Assembly: GCF_000003605.2 (NCBI RefSeq)
Contig: NW_003121911.1
Coordinates: forward strand, 548,666-584,020
Length of the DNA stretch: 35,355 nucleotides
Direction: 5' to 3'
Origin: Saccoglossus kowalevskii
Lineage: Eukaryota > Hemichordata > Enteropneusta > Harrimaniidae
Numbering within the stretch: position 1 is the first letter of the stretch; every line of letters begins with the position of its first letter. Below, in pieces: positions 10,701-21,502 of this stretch. A program made the translations under genes and the position numbers. The notes beneath the pieces are model-generated. The model ran no database searches. It saw only the letters and a list, made by a program, of their open reading frames with translations, and was not told the DNA's origin.

Positions 10701-13700
10701 TGTGGCGTGTTTGATGTTACATGACGTTACATTTTTCGACGCGTTTCCAGAGGATTTCTCAATGGTTGGAAAATCATGCCGTTTAGCCTTTGCTGTTGAC
10801 GTTTGATCTTGAATATTATAAAATGGTATAGATGACACTGACAACCTGTGCCAACCTGAGATTCAAGCATGCATGAATTGATCGAGAGTAGAACTCATCT
10901 GGAGTTTGTCAGATAAGGCCACACTGTTTGACTTCTACTGCTTGCCTCTCACGTCATGTACTAAATTGCATTGTCAATTGACCCGAGGAAAGTCTTCATC
11001 AATGCCTTCAATTGGTGTTCTCAGTGTCGGCTGTGCTTGAGCCAAATTACGTTGGAAACAGCGCATGTTGCCGCCAGGTGTAGGAGTAATGGTAGCGTGA
11101 TAGGAATTGACTGCTAGTCGATCAGTGTTTCTATCCTCGGGAACAACACAAATTTATATCTGTAAAATCACTACCACTCTTCTATTGACACACAGTAATG
11201 GCGTTGTTAGAAACAAATTGCTTTTTGATTACCAAAATAGTCAATTACGATTTGGGGAATCAAGACATAGTGCCATTGTTTGTAGATATCTAGATAGTAT
11301 ACGATTCTTGTTTCATTCATTCAAAGAGTCATTAATTCAGAAATTTTAATTAATTCATTTATTCATTCACGACTTCCTAATTTATGTATTTATACTAAAT
11401 CTACATAATATGAGAGTTATTTTTAAAATGAAATATAGACATGTAATTTTCAGCATTGTTTGATAGTGTGTGTTTATAAACACATTCGGGAAGATGGTGT
11501 ATCATAAAATGAAAACGCTGTTTTTGTAGAGTATATCTAACTGAGTATTTGCTTGATGGTACCTACAATAACGTTCATTGCACATGCGTAAGAGTTTGTA
11601 TGATTCTAATCTAACGAGTACTACAGTTTTCGTTTATGACCATAATCTGGTTTGTCCGTCAGTATGAACTATCGAGAAAAAGTATTTAAAAAAAATCTGT
11701 CACAGACATTTGCTTTGTCATAATTCATGCGTGTAATAGCTGGTGGAAATAAATATCTCACACGTACTCACATGATTTAACTATGTGTAAGAAATATAGT
11801 CTAGCGACAAAAACAGCAATGTACAATGCATGGAATTACTATACACGCAAAGAACCATTCATCTCATCCAATCACATATATTCGGAGTAAAATAACTGTA
11901 TTAGGACAATTATCGATAGTGTCACATCTTTAGCAATGTACATAATACACATTTTCAGGTAAGGCTAAAAGGCTGAAACGTATTACAAGTCAAATTGAAA
12001 TGTGTGGCACACCTTTTCTTGCAATTACTCCTAGCAATGAAACACGTATAATCCAATTTCTAAATTGCCCTCAATGAAAACAATTCCGTGTCACGGTAAA
12101 ATGGTGAGCTGACAGCGGCACCTAATTAAAATGCCAAGTCCATTAATACGCGACGCGTGTTATTATTTTCAAAGAAAATAAGGAGATTAATCGGCATGGT
12201 GATAACTTGATTAAATACGGAAGTTTTGACAATTGATCCCGAGACGCTTGACGGCCAATCAAAGGAGGTTTCCAAGGAAAATAACATGTTTTTGCAACAA
12301 GTTGTATTTTTTCATTCAGGTTTTGCACAATAGTTCCTAAATTACAAACCAGTGAAATGTTCTGCGATTGATAAATGTAGCGTTTCCTGACTTGGTACAA
12401 ATGTAAATGTAGTAAATGGTAAATTCATTTCAAAATCGAACTAACTGAATGTATTCGTCCATAGGTTAAATAGACTCGTACATCGTGGAATGTCAGTACA
12501 AATCCTACATTGATTGACTTTTGTTCACGATTGTTAATGTACCACTCTCGTCACTGTTAAGCTGCACCTGCTTAGTCGCATTTCAAGTGTATAGCACAAA
12601 ACCTTTTCAACATTCCGTTGATACCAAATCAATTGATTCTAACTCAGTGCATTCTATGCTGTATATTATTGGAAGTCTTTCAATATATCTAACCAAATGG
12701 GCAATAAATCTGGATGTAAAAAGGATTAATGCAATGTTGGTATACTCGTTATTGCGACCATTGTGGCACTAATCCGATAACAGTTAAATACGTGTACGTG
12801 CTCGTGAGTATGTGCGGATTAGGAAGTGACGTCGGTTGTTCACAATCTATGACGACATTGTTCAATTCAACGCATATGTATTTAACTTATTTTTGTTTTA
12901 GAGTAGAGTTGTAAAATTGACCAAACCTTTACTTTTGTTCGTGCTTTTTGTAGAACGATTAAACTAATGAAATTTTAAATTTCTGACCTTCCGCAGGGTT
13001 TGAAATCAAAATAATGGAAATGTACACACACATATATACAATGGCTGTTGGTATAAACGACACGAGGGCTTATTTGCATAGACAATGTCATGCAACAGAA
13101 ATAAATCTAAACAAGCAAATGCTTATTAATGTCCACCTGTGCCAGGCTATCATTCATATAATATGTCATATGAACAGGTTGTACTGTGTAGATTAGAGTA
13201 TAGATTATATTGACATATTTCACAAGAGAACTATGCAATAATCGAAAGGTTGATGTATGTATAATGCGCATGCCTATGTGTGCGGATGTTTGAATGTCCA
13301 GAAAAAAAGGCACGATAGTATCTGTATATAACACACATACTAAACTAAGCACTCAGGAGTAAAACAACATAGCAACAAGTGGATGGCAACTTATTTATAA
13401 CGGAGATTCGGGCATAGTTGCACGCAGTCGAGATGTATGTCCATCCGAATCACAACTATCACAACACATCCGTCAAATGGACATTATGATCTTGGATTAT
13501 ATCTAAACTGGTATTCTGACTAGTACTTTCAAATTAATTAATTAATTAGAAGTCAGAGAACACAAAACAAACGATTGTCGTATCTTGCTTTAAATTTGTA
13601 TCTTATTCCGCAGCTCTTTATACTTACTGATTTGTATGTCATAACTTTAAAAGAAGACTTCAGAAATATACGTGTTACATTATTAACCAGGCAATTTGAA

Positions 13701-14107
13701 GAACTAGGAAAGGTACACATTACAGTCGAATAATGTTTTTACGACGTAGACAAATAAGTATTACTGTTGATAACATTGAAATAAAGTCGTATTGAGTATT
13801 ATAATCTTGCCGGAATGTTGTCTTGTGTCAAATTCAATGCAAATCAGAAAAAAAGGAAATCCCGACGCTGTTATTCATATAATCTCTGCATATGTTGGAT
13901 ACACCGGTGAAGTGAAAGGCGTATTGATGTTAGGATTACTGTTTTAAAAATATATGTATAATCGATATATCTAAAGGCGAACACGGTAACTTCTTTGTAT
14001 TTTTTTTTAATTTAAACTAATCTCTGAAAAAAAATACGTATTTTTTTTATAGATGTGAACATTTTCTTTTGGTACAAGCAAGAAAATGGAGAAAATGCAC
14101 ACTGAGG
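7719..14107. other. long intergenic stretch, almost featureless
   Basis: No recognisable gene. An ATG-to-TAA frame of 84 codons at 9312-9566 (GC3 about 43%) has no known domain and overlaps an inverted repeat. A minus-strand frame at 10635-10844 has background codon use. Minor runs: (AATT)4 at 13531-13549, poly-T tracts near 7791, 9733, 10260 and 13999. No tRNA A/B-box pair was seen. Confidence 0.45.
9445..9496. repeat. short imperfect inverted repeat
   Basis: Left arm GGATGTGCATGCCCAA and right arm TTGGGCATACACGTCC pair at about 14 of 16 positions around a 17-base spacer. No terminator or protein-binding meaning is evident. Confidence 0.5.
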
Positions 14108-14108
14108 T

Positions 14109-14176
14109 TTTCAATAGTGCATCCTATGACAGCGTCGTGGTATTTCAATAGTACATTTTATGACAGTGTCGTGATA
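14109..14176. repeat. 34-bp tandem duplication
   Basis: Two adjacent copies begin TTTCAATAGTGCATCCTATG and TTTCAATAGTACATTTTATG and continue ACAGYGTCGTGRTA. Period is exactly 34 bp with about five differences. Confidence 0.85.
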
Positions 14177-14192
14177 TGGAAATGCTAAGTAT

Positions 14193-14209
14193 GATATATA
14201 TATATATAC
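14193..14209. repeat. (TA)n microsatellite
   Basis: TA dinucleotide run just after the 34-bp duplication. Confidence 0.75.
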
Positions 14210-14321
14210 AAAAATAAACTGCGTATTAGAACATGCATTATACATCTAACCCATTAACTCAAAGACGTTTTGGAGCAGTTTTACCGACACACATGCATAT
14301 TGTTAAAAAGTTTATTTTCAG

Positions 14322-14524
14322 TAATTAACGTGTTCGACTCGCACCAGTTCATGAAAAGATACGAGTACATTGTAGCCATACTTCGAAGTGGGTTGAGACT
14401 CGGAGGAATGGCGTCCTCGTGGGCAGAGACAATGTCGATCACGTGCAGTAGATGTTCATGTTCTCAGTTGAAGAATCCTTACCGAATGAATAATGGCTTC
14501 CCGTTGGATTCACTTTCCGCGAAT
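14322..14524 (+). CDS. candidate internal coding exon, unidentified
   Basis: A strong acceptor (AAAGTTTATTTTCAG) opens a 203-bp exon and GCGAAT|GTAAGA closes it. One frame is open throughout (start phase 1, end phase 0) and GC3 is about 55%, clearly above the roughly 36% background; codon bias falls past the donor. The peptide includes FMKRYEYIVAILRSGLRLGG, then MASSWAETMSITCSRCSCSQ, a Cys-rich CSRCSC run. No family recognised. Read through, the frame stops at 14566. Neighbouring exons were not found with matching phase, so the parent gene is unknown. Confidence 0.3.
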
Positions 14525-15719
14525 GTAAGATATTGTTCGGCATTTGGCATCTTCCTGTTGAACTGAGTCATTTAAGAATTTAAATACTTAAAAAGCAAAT
14601 TTGTGTAAATTATATTCTTATACACAGACAATAACAATCGTGATTTATCGTATTTTATACCCCCTTTCCCAATTAAACTTTATCCATGGTATACTTATGG
14701 GACTTCCATAAACGACGTACAATCCATTGTTTTTGTTGTCAAGAAACAGTAGATGATTTGCATAACTGAATTGAATGAAGACGGTGAAGATGACTTGAAA
14801 TTGACAACTATTAAGTTAACTGTAAAATTAAAACAACGATACAGAGACTCGCCTCTAAAGAAAACAACATGCATCGCAATAAACAAGTTTCGGACATGCT
14901 CATCGGCTATTTTAGCACGCACCCAGATTTGTGAAACTGTGCATAACATACATTGAGGTATTCAACGTTAAAATTGAAAACGGGTCACGGTTATGGAGTA
15001 TCGATATGATGTTACAGTCATGACTTAAAACAATAAATACTACAATAACCGACTCTGAAAAAATAAAATTTTAAATATTTAGTCGTTTCGTCGATTTCTA
15101 GTTAGAAAACTTCATACTTATTCCATCTGTGTGGGGTGTGTGGACCATCTACGTTGAATGCGTTCTTTTGTGTTCATTGAGGTCTTGTACGTGGTGCTGA
15201 TTTATATATATTTTAATGTATGTATGCAACATACTAACGTATCACAAGAAATATTGTATTGACATACGTTTACAAAACTTCAAATGCACTGCGGTATTGT
15301 AGAGATCTCACGATAAATATATGTCCAGTCTTTCCAGAATCTGACATATCATCAATTTGATTTGATTTTGTCATTCAAGAAACGCATATTTTTGATAACT
15401 CATTGGTAAAGAAGATAATGCCACTGATAGCCTGGTGACTAATAAATCGGGATATCTGGTAAACACAGTAGACACATTATTAAAACAATATTACTAATGA
15501 TATGCTAGATGACAACAAATTTGATATCATTCTTTTGTCAATTGACTTTTGTCATAAGCGCGAGTGTAAGCGCATGATTCCAAAGACCATATTTAATTGT
15601 CGCAATGTCAGTGTAATGCACCATTCTGTCGCCTACACAAATACTTCTCATGTCTTTCCAAATGTCACATTTGTAAGTAAAAGAGTTCTAGCCACGTGAT
15701 TACCGCCCTTCCATTTCAG
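14525..15719. other. intergenic or intronic, no firm feature
   Basis: An open frame at 14753-14956 has background codon use. A frame at 15502-15699 reaches a good GTAAGT donor at 15673 but its phase does not fit the acceptor at 15719. If the two candidate exons on either side belong to one gene this is intron. Confidence 0.35.
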
Positions 15720-15807
15720 CATGTGGCATAATCTTCTGAATGTGGATCTAGAGTTAACTGCGGAACCCATCAGACGTGAGGCCAGAGCAGCCACGTTTAC
15801 GCGTATG
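15720..15807 (+). CDS. candidate internal coding exon, unidentified
   Basis: A near-ideal acceptor (TTACCGCCCTTCCATTTCAG) precedes an 88-bp exon with only one open frame and a possible donor ATG|GTAATC. Peptide MWHNLLNVDLELTAEPIRRE then ARAATFTRM; GC3 is about 52%. Entry phase 2, exit phase 0. Exit phase matches the entry of the exon at 20044, 4.2 kb downstream, but so would one exon in three by chance. The frame stays open past the donor to 15930 with weaker codon bias. Family not recognised. Confidence 0.28.
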
Positions 15808-16504
15808 GTAATCGCTTTGTTTTTAAGCCCTCACGTCACAAATTCACAAAATAATATCTATGATCGAGAATACTGCAGCAGTTTTCTGTCGAAGGCCATA
15901 CATTCTAACTTTATTGGGTTCGGAATGTAGCAACTAGACTAATCTTGGGAAGTGGTGAATATGTTATGATATTACATGTATTTAATATACGATGGGTAAT
16001 AAATTACACTTGTTAATGGTTGGTGTACAGCGTTGATTACCATTGGGATGGCATGTTTGTGTTATGTTACTTAGTTACGGCGAAACATATCGATGGCGAT
16101 TTACGACTTCTATTTTAATACTAACACGTACACATTACATTACATTAGCAGTTTGTGTTCGATATCGTGTTCATGTGCTGAACAACATTGCTACGGTTTA
16201 TATATAACCAGTCATTTATACTGTCAAAACATTCACGGAATCTTTTGAAATTTGTATTTCAGTATTAGATCACGGAGTTTAATTTATGTTCAATTTCACT
16301 CACAATCTGCGAATAGATAACGATATTTATTGGAATTATATATACCGACATAGAAGAGACATCGGTTGATGGGAAGCTGCGAAAAGTATTTTTAGCTACA
16401 TGATTTAAGTTTATAATTGGAATGTACAATTCATTCACATTCAACTTGTTTCTGGAATATTTAGTTTTCTGTCATAAACGAGATAGTATAGCAACTTAAG
16501 TTGC
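15808..16504. other. no feature seen
   Basis: AT-rich; a small (ACATT)n run near 16131-16147 is the only pattern. Confidence 0.45.
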
Positions 16505-16685
16505 GAATGGTTTTTGTGTGCATGCATTCTTCCTTTTATACGCGTAATATAATGTGTGATTGGTTCTTGTGTGCGCCGAGTTGTACGCAGATTCCTGATT
16601 GGTTATTGTGCGTCGCCAATTCCCGCGGACACATAAGCCGATTCGTAATTGGCCCTTACGCGTAGACATTCCTTATATTCAAATG
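16505..16685 (+). promoter_or_regulatory. candidate promoter: CCAAT-box cluster in a degenerate 40-50 bp repeat
   Basis: Units GAATGGTTTTTGTGTGC (16505), GATTGGTTCTTGTGTGC (16557), GATTGGTTATTGTGCGTC (16596) and AATTGGCCCTTACGCG (16647) recur about every 40-50 bp. Three carry ATTGG (inverted CCAAT, at 16559, 16598, 16648), and a direct CCAAT lies at 16616. Helically spaced CCAAT boxes are typical NF-Y input. The segment is GC- and CpG-richer than its surroundings, and TTATATTC precedes an ATG at 16683. The 34-codon frame that follows begins MFRARISQAALSISLHVCL (signal- or transit-like) with a possible donor CAT|GTATGC, and stops at 16787. Promoter role and ORF are inferred. Confidence 0.35.
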
Positions 16686-17222
16686 TTTCGTGCCAGGATA
16701 TCCCAGGCTGCGCTTAGCATCTCACTTCATGTATGCTTGGATAGTGTAAAAACAAAAAAAACACTTTATGTGGTAACGCCCGGTTAACGTACAAGACATA
16801 CTGATGTATTATGGCAGCAACAATGAGCTCGAAACCATTCTATTCTCGGTAGTGTGTTTTGCATTAGACGAGCCCATTATCTTTTAATCGCCTCCCCGTT
16901 CTCTCAGACGCTGTCGTGAATTCAGTTATGTTATATTAAAGCTCAAAGTGAACGCGAATCTCGTACACTGCTCCCACTGTATCTTGAACAGTCATCTGGA
17001 GTGCCTTTTACAAGAGATATAGTTGACGAGGATTTTTCGAACTTAACGCCACAATCATCATTATTATCAACGGGCGCACTGCTCGGGGGAATTCAACCAG
17101 AAACGTTACTGAATTTGTAGAATAAATTTGAATTCGCTGTAAAATCTACGGCACTATTAAAGCCGCAAGGAGACCTTTGGCAGTGTTGGCAAACTTAGAT
17201 AACAGTGCTGTCTGGTAAAAAC

Positions 17223-17258
<36 letters not shown>
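17223..17258. repeat. (GAT)12 microsatellite
   Basis: Perfect GAT trinucleotide run of 12 units, not in a supported coding frame. Confidence 0.95.
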
Positions 17259-17261
<3 letters not shown>

Positions 17262-17657
17262 TATACGTCATAATACGGCGATTGGACTAGAGAAGATGAA
17301 ACTAGTAATCGGTCAATTGAGAGGAAAACATCAGTGGAAACAAATCTTTTGTATTCTTCATCTCAGTTTTCTAGGTATAATTAGAATATTACTTTGATCC
17401 AAATGTTGTCATTATTGCCACCATTAACGCATCCATCACGCCCTGCACAAATGGTATTTTAACAATAAACAAACGTCTCGTTTTTATTTGAAAAGCTCAA
17501 AGGAATAATAACGAAAGAAACTACGATTTGTGAAAATGAATATTTAACTAATGTTTTTTTTCTTTTCTTCTGGGTTGTATTGTGAATGGAAGTAATCGAT
17601 TGACACGTCATTCGGCGTACAGCGTAAATGAAATATAGTGCAGTTAAATTAAACTTA

Positions 17658-17690
17658 ATTCATTCATTCATTCATTCATTCGCTCATTCA
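17658..17690. repeat. (ATTC)n microsatellite
   Basis: Tetranucleotide run with one variant unit (CGCTC). Confidence 0.9.
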
Positions 17691-19233
17691 GATCGCGTAT
17701 TCTCCTTTAAAGTATGCGTCCTAAAATGATTTCGTGACAGGCAATAAGATGATTCCTGAAATAAGCGACCGGTAAGCTGAAATCACATCACTACACACAA
17801 TATGTCCATTTCACTTTATGATTCTTCAAATTTTACAAGTAGCATAACTATAACGTGAAATATCTGAGCATGTGCTGGAGCGTCAAGCACGAACCACGTC
17901 GAAATTACCAGCGTCTCACAAAGGCTCCTCGATATGACAGCCATGTATCATATGAAAAGGGCAAGAGTTCACATACTCCATATAAGCGCTTCTCTGAGTA
18001 GGTATTATGGCTTCGAAGATGACATATTTGTGATGGTCGTTGCCTAGCGGCCATGCAACTGAAAAAAGCAAGAGCTATCCACTTTGATGCTGTTTGAATT
18101 CATTTACAACGACGTTGGTTAATCAGTGTCAACGGCATCAGCCAAGAGAGATGATTCCAGTCGATACGATATCGTATTTGACGACTGGTAATTTGACGAG
18201 CTACGGCCATTTCCAAATTTTAAGGTCATATCCGTCAAATTATACGATCATATACGAAGCTCTTGCAGCCATGACGCGTTCAATTAAAAAACAACTTTTC
18301 ACCTTTAAAGGGCAGGGCGTACATAGAACAATTCGAGAAAGTTGAATAAAGGCGTATCAAATCGCACAGAATTCACCTATTTGTATATACATCTATTTCA
18401 GTCACGTTCATTACTTTCCATTATACACATAAACGTTATAAAAGTACAATAACAATTTGGTTCTTCAAGATCGTTTATTTTAATCTATTTCTGTCTCTCC
18501 GTACCAAACGGAGAGTTTCCAAGCCGATGCTCGTAGTTTGTTTCATTTAGTATGCACATACAATCTTTCAAAACACGCTCAAAACCACATATGCCGACAC
18601 CTCTATATTAGCGCCCTAAATAGATTTTCATCTTGATTTCTCTCGATTGAATCTGAACTGCGGTCTTGTTCATTGCTTTTAACACTCCTTCTCCGTGACA
18701 CCATTAAAGAAGCCGTCGTCGACAGTGACAACGTATGTTATTGTTGTATATAATAAAACGAGCGCCCACTGGAAACACCACTGTTTTTAAACACCATGTG
18801 ACAAATGTTCTATGACAACTGCATTTGTTTGCATATTGTTTTAATTTCATAATACGAATAGATTAATAGTACGAATTATTACATTGGCGATACGTCAATT
18901 TCAACATGGCTCAATAATTCTGTGCCGTTTATGTTGCTGGGTGTAAGTGAATCCCCACCGTCTGCGATTGCCTCATTGCGATTGTACGTGCATGCTGATG
19001 ATTCGGTGCGATTTCTGTTTTTCAATTCTCTGTTTTAGATGACATCTGGACTGCCACGATCGATAACAAATTGTTATATAAGATTGGATGACCAATCTGA
19101 CCTTTCCCCGCGTCCTTCGTTTATGATTCATCAATTTTTTATTATGTTCTGATAAGAAGGGACACAAATTTCACTCAAAGCGTGAAATGAGTTGCTGGCA
19201 GTTACGTTGTTTGCAGTACAGTTTTCGTCTAGG

Positions 19234-19252
19234 TTGCGCCCTCTAGCGGCCA
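19234..19252 (-). promoter_or_regulatory. CTCF-like site
   Basis: On the minus strand TGGCCGCTAGAGGGCGCAA agrees with the vertebrate CTCF consensus TGGCCACCAGGGGGCGCTA at about 15 of 19 positions, including the GGGCGC core. It lies about 170 bp upstream of the CRE/CCAAT/TATA cluster. CTCF is conserved across bilaterians; binding here is inferred. Confidence 0.4.
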
Positions 19253-19420
19253 GGCACTTCTGAGACGTCAATGACCCTTTATATCCGTCGATATTGTTTC
19301 GATTTGCTTTCGGCCACTAATAACAAATACTCTTATTGTCGGTTTGCTTTTTTTGAATGGCGAACGATTACACACCGACAGAGCTTTGAACTACAATGCT
19401 TTCACCCGCATACAGCACGC

Positions 19421-19476
19421 TGACGTCACATACGCCCTTCGTCGTCCAATGGCGCGCGTCGCATTATATATATATT
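19421..19476 (+). promoter_or_regulatory. CRE - CCAAT - TATA promoter
   Basis: A perfect CRE TGACGTCA (19421-19428), CCAAT (19446-19450), a GC-rich GGCGCGCG block and a TATATATATATTA box (19464-19476) come in classical order and spacing, predicting transcription to the right from about 19495-19505. This is the most promoter-like segment of the window. A short frame starts at ATG 19553 (22 codons, MSRISICTLAAWKLQTYF..., GC3 about 64%), and the GC3-rich exon at 20044 follows. The CRE suggests cAMP/CREB response, which is inferred. Confidence 0.45.
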
Positions 19477-20043
19477 ATGTGAAAGACTCGTGCTGATGCG
19501 TGTCTAGTAACATCACACACATTTCGCATATTATGATTTGAAAATATTGCAATATGTCAAGGATCTCAATCTGCACCCTCGCCGCCTGGAAGTTACAAAC
19601 TTATTTCGAGTTTTGTCTGTGAATGTCATTGAAAATATTTATGAATAACAACTATTTGAAATAGAGTGAAATTCCAAAGTCACGGTATATTTCTGTTTGA
19701 ATTATATCGGAGTTTGTCACCAACTCAGCTTCGTATTTCGAGCCAAAGTCTCGAAAGTTGTCAACTGTTTCATTCTAAAAAACTCGAAAGGAGTGTACAT
19801 TCAACATAACCAATCGCTATTTATGGTGCGATTAAATCAACGATATCGTTTTTGAAACTAAAAAAATCGCTATTTCCGTTTCGAGACCTGGTCGAACCAC
19901 ACAAATGATAACAAAGAAATCTTTAACAGTAAAGGGGTATTCATTTTGCCAGGGCAATACGCCCTGAATTTGTTAGGCTAATAATTTGTTGCTTATAAAT
20001 GTGCACTAACACAGCAGAAAAACATCTCTTTATAACATAACCA

Positions 20044-20281
20044 GGGCTTTCGTGAAGACCCTCACAATTTGAAAGTCATCTTTCACCTCATGGATAAAAA
20101 ACAGTTCTGTCCGACCATCACGTCTGCAAACAACCCGAAGTCATATTTGGAGAACGCTATCATGCTAACTTCCAAGGTAAACTGCAAATGTTTGTGCTTG
20201 GTTCCATCATTCTATTTTGTTTTGACACTCCTTTAGAGTTACGGAATACTAATGAATGTGTACAGAAAGTTTGAAATTTAA
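20044..20281 (+). CDS. candidate two-exon end of a small gene
   Basis: Exon 20044-20176 follows ACATAACCAG, is open for 44 codons with GC3 about 59%, and ends TCCAAG|GTAAAC. A 60-bp intron (20177-20236) with a good tract (TTTTGACACTCCTTTAG) leads to 20237-20281, SYGILMNVYRKFEI then TAA, in phase. An internal ATG at 20091 would give a 43-residue product starting MDKKQFCPTITSANN. Without splicing the frame runs to TAG at 20234-20236 with a hydrophobic Cys-containing tail. The intron is very short for an animal gene, so read-through is a real alternative. The promoter at 19421 lies upstream, so the leader exon would be near 19500. Family not recognised. Confidence 0.35.
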
Positions 20282-20319
20282 ATGACATTTTAATAATGAC
20301 TATAAAACATCAATCGATT

Positions 20320-20372
20320 GTGATTGGTCAAATTCGGGCTCTAATCTAACTTTCAAATTGGTTAAAATGGCG
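20320..20372 (+). promoter_or_regulatory. possible core promoter: CCAAT and YY1-like words
   Basis: GATTGGTCAAA (inverted CCAAT, about 20320) and AAAATGGCGGTG (YY1-like, about 20364) stand some 45 bp apart. YY1 sites with the ATG inside are common just downstream of starts of TATA-less genes. The frame from that ATG closes after 25 codons. Weak. Confidence 0.15.
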
Positions 20373-21229
20373 GTGATGATCCAACTTAAAACGCAATACC
20401 AATTAACTTATAACTATATTTATTCTTATAAGTGGGAGGGGGGTTGAGGAGGTGCGTGATGCCCATGTAAATAAACAACGCTATATGAAAATTAGAAGAG
20501 ACAATACCGAATACGACGAAAGCCTTTGACGATATCACGTAAACAGAGAAGCACCTAGTCGTTATTATTATATATCAAATTACTTCGGTGCATGTCATTG
20601 ATTTTTTTTCCCTATTTATACCGATTAAACAGCTGAGCATGCGTCAGAACTACGGAGCATTTAAACGACCATGACGGGTATTAGGTGTGGACCGAATTGT
20701 CTAAACCTATACACATTATTATGCTTTACAGCAACCACGTCCGATCAATAAAATCGCTATGCAATAAACACGCGACAGTGCTCGATACGCACTGCTCATG
20801 TTTTGTTTATTCGCATTTTACGCTGTCTTGGTTTCACCAAAGTTGCTGACGGAATACCGGCAGAAAAAAAATCAATGCAAGCGACAAATTTATTCTGATA
20901 CGCCATGGCAAACACGCCACTCAGTACCGGATATCCACAAAACGGTATGGAATTTAAATTAAAATATTGACACGAATGAATAATTGGCGTCAAAGATGGC
21001 TATGGGTGAATTGTTTTCGTCGATATAGCCACCGAGCGTTAGGCTAATGTATTCCCAGTAGATAGCACGTATATCCGAGTAGCCATACAACAATGCGGAG
21101 AAGAATTACACATGAATTGGTGTATTTTGAGTGGCCCGTCATCGCTGCGACCATGTGACTCATTAGACTTATTCCATTGAGCTCTGACAAACGTGAATCT
21201 AGTTATAGTAATATTTACTCGCATAATCA
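20373..21229. other. no gene supported
   Basis: Minus-strand frames at 20796-20993 and 21039-21230 have no splice or codon support. A G-run (GGGAGGGGGG) lies near 20434. Confidence 0.4.
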
Positions 21230-21240
21230 TATATAAATAA
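21230..21240 (+). promoter_or_regulatory. TATA box for the signal-peptide gene
   Basis: TATATAAATAA, a near-perfect TATA box, lies 57 bp before the ATG at 21297, placing the start site near 21260 and giving a leader of roughly 35 bases. Confidence 0.45.
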
Positions 21241-21296
21241 TGGAAAACAGCTGTAATTGTTCCATGTGGGTATCGCTATGTAATTCGATACATACA

Positions 21297-21356
21297 ATGA
21301 AGTTGTTCGTGCTGGGAATTTTAATGTTCCATTCAAACTCTTGTCAAGCAGGGAAG
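21297..21356 (+). CDS. first coding exon of a secreted peptide or protein
   Basis: ATG with A at -3 opens MKLFVLGILMFHSNSCQAGK: a basic residue at position 2, a hydrophobic core (residues 3-11) and a small-residue cleavage context (SCQA|G), the shape of a eukaryotic signal peptide. The exon ends GGGAAG|GTAAAA at 21356/21357, phase 0, and a TATA box sits at the right distance upstream. One possible second exon is 21449-21502 after CAACCGTTCCAG, adding QFAQQFFNYPNVIVTTL and a TGA, for a 37-residue product. The true next exon could lie further right. The identity of the mature protein cannot be read from this. Confidence 0.42.
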
Positions 21357-21502
21357 GTAAAAAGACTCGCGCAATGGGTGGGACGAACGTTCGCCGGTGA
21401 ACACGCGTAGTTATAGAAATACGCTATTGTACGTTACAACCGTTCCAGCAATTCGCGCAACAATTCTTCAATTATCCCAACGTGATCGTAACTACGCTAT
21501 GA

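Larger units (their letters stand above)
16788..19233. other. intergenic with microsatellites
   Basis: No gene supported. An 83-codon frame at 18094-18345 (GC3 about 40%) lacks a domain and splice support. A GTTGCCTAGCGGCCATGCAAC segment near 18038-18058 shares the CTAGCGGCCA core of the CTCF-like site at 19234 and also looks like a loose RFX X-box. Confidence 0.4.

Noticed and set aside
14753-14956. 67-codon acidic/basic frame
   Set aside because: Codon use is at background and no domain or splice context was seen.
15502-15699. First exon ending at GTAAGT 15673, joined to 15720
   Set aside because: In its frame the joined exon stops after three codons, and GC3 (about 40%) is only slightly raised.
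18038-18058. RFX X-box or CTCF site GTTGCCTAGCGGCCATGCAAC
   Set aside because: Half-site spacing is wrong for RFX and only the core agrees with CTCF; mentioned in the region note only.
19881-19904. tRNA B-box-like word (GGTCGAACCAC)
   Set aside because: No A-box or cloverleaf can be folded around it.
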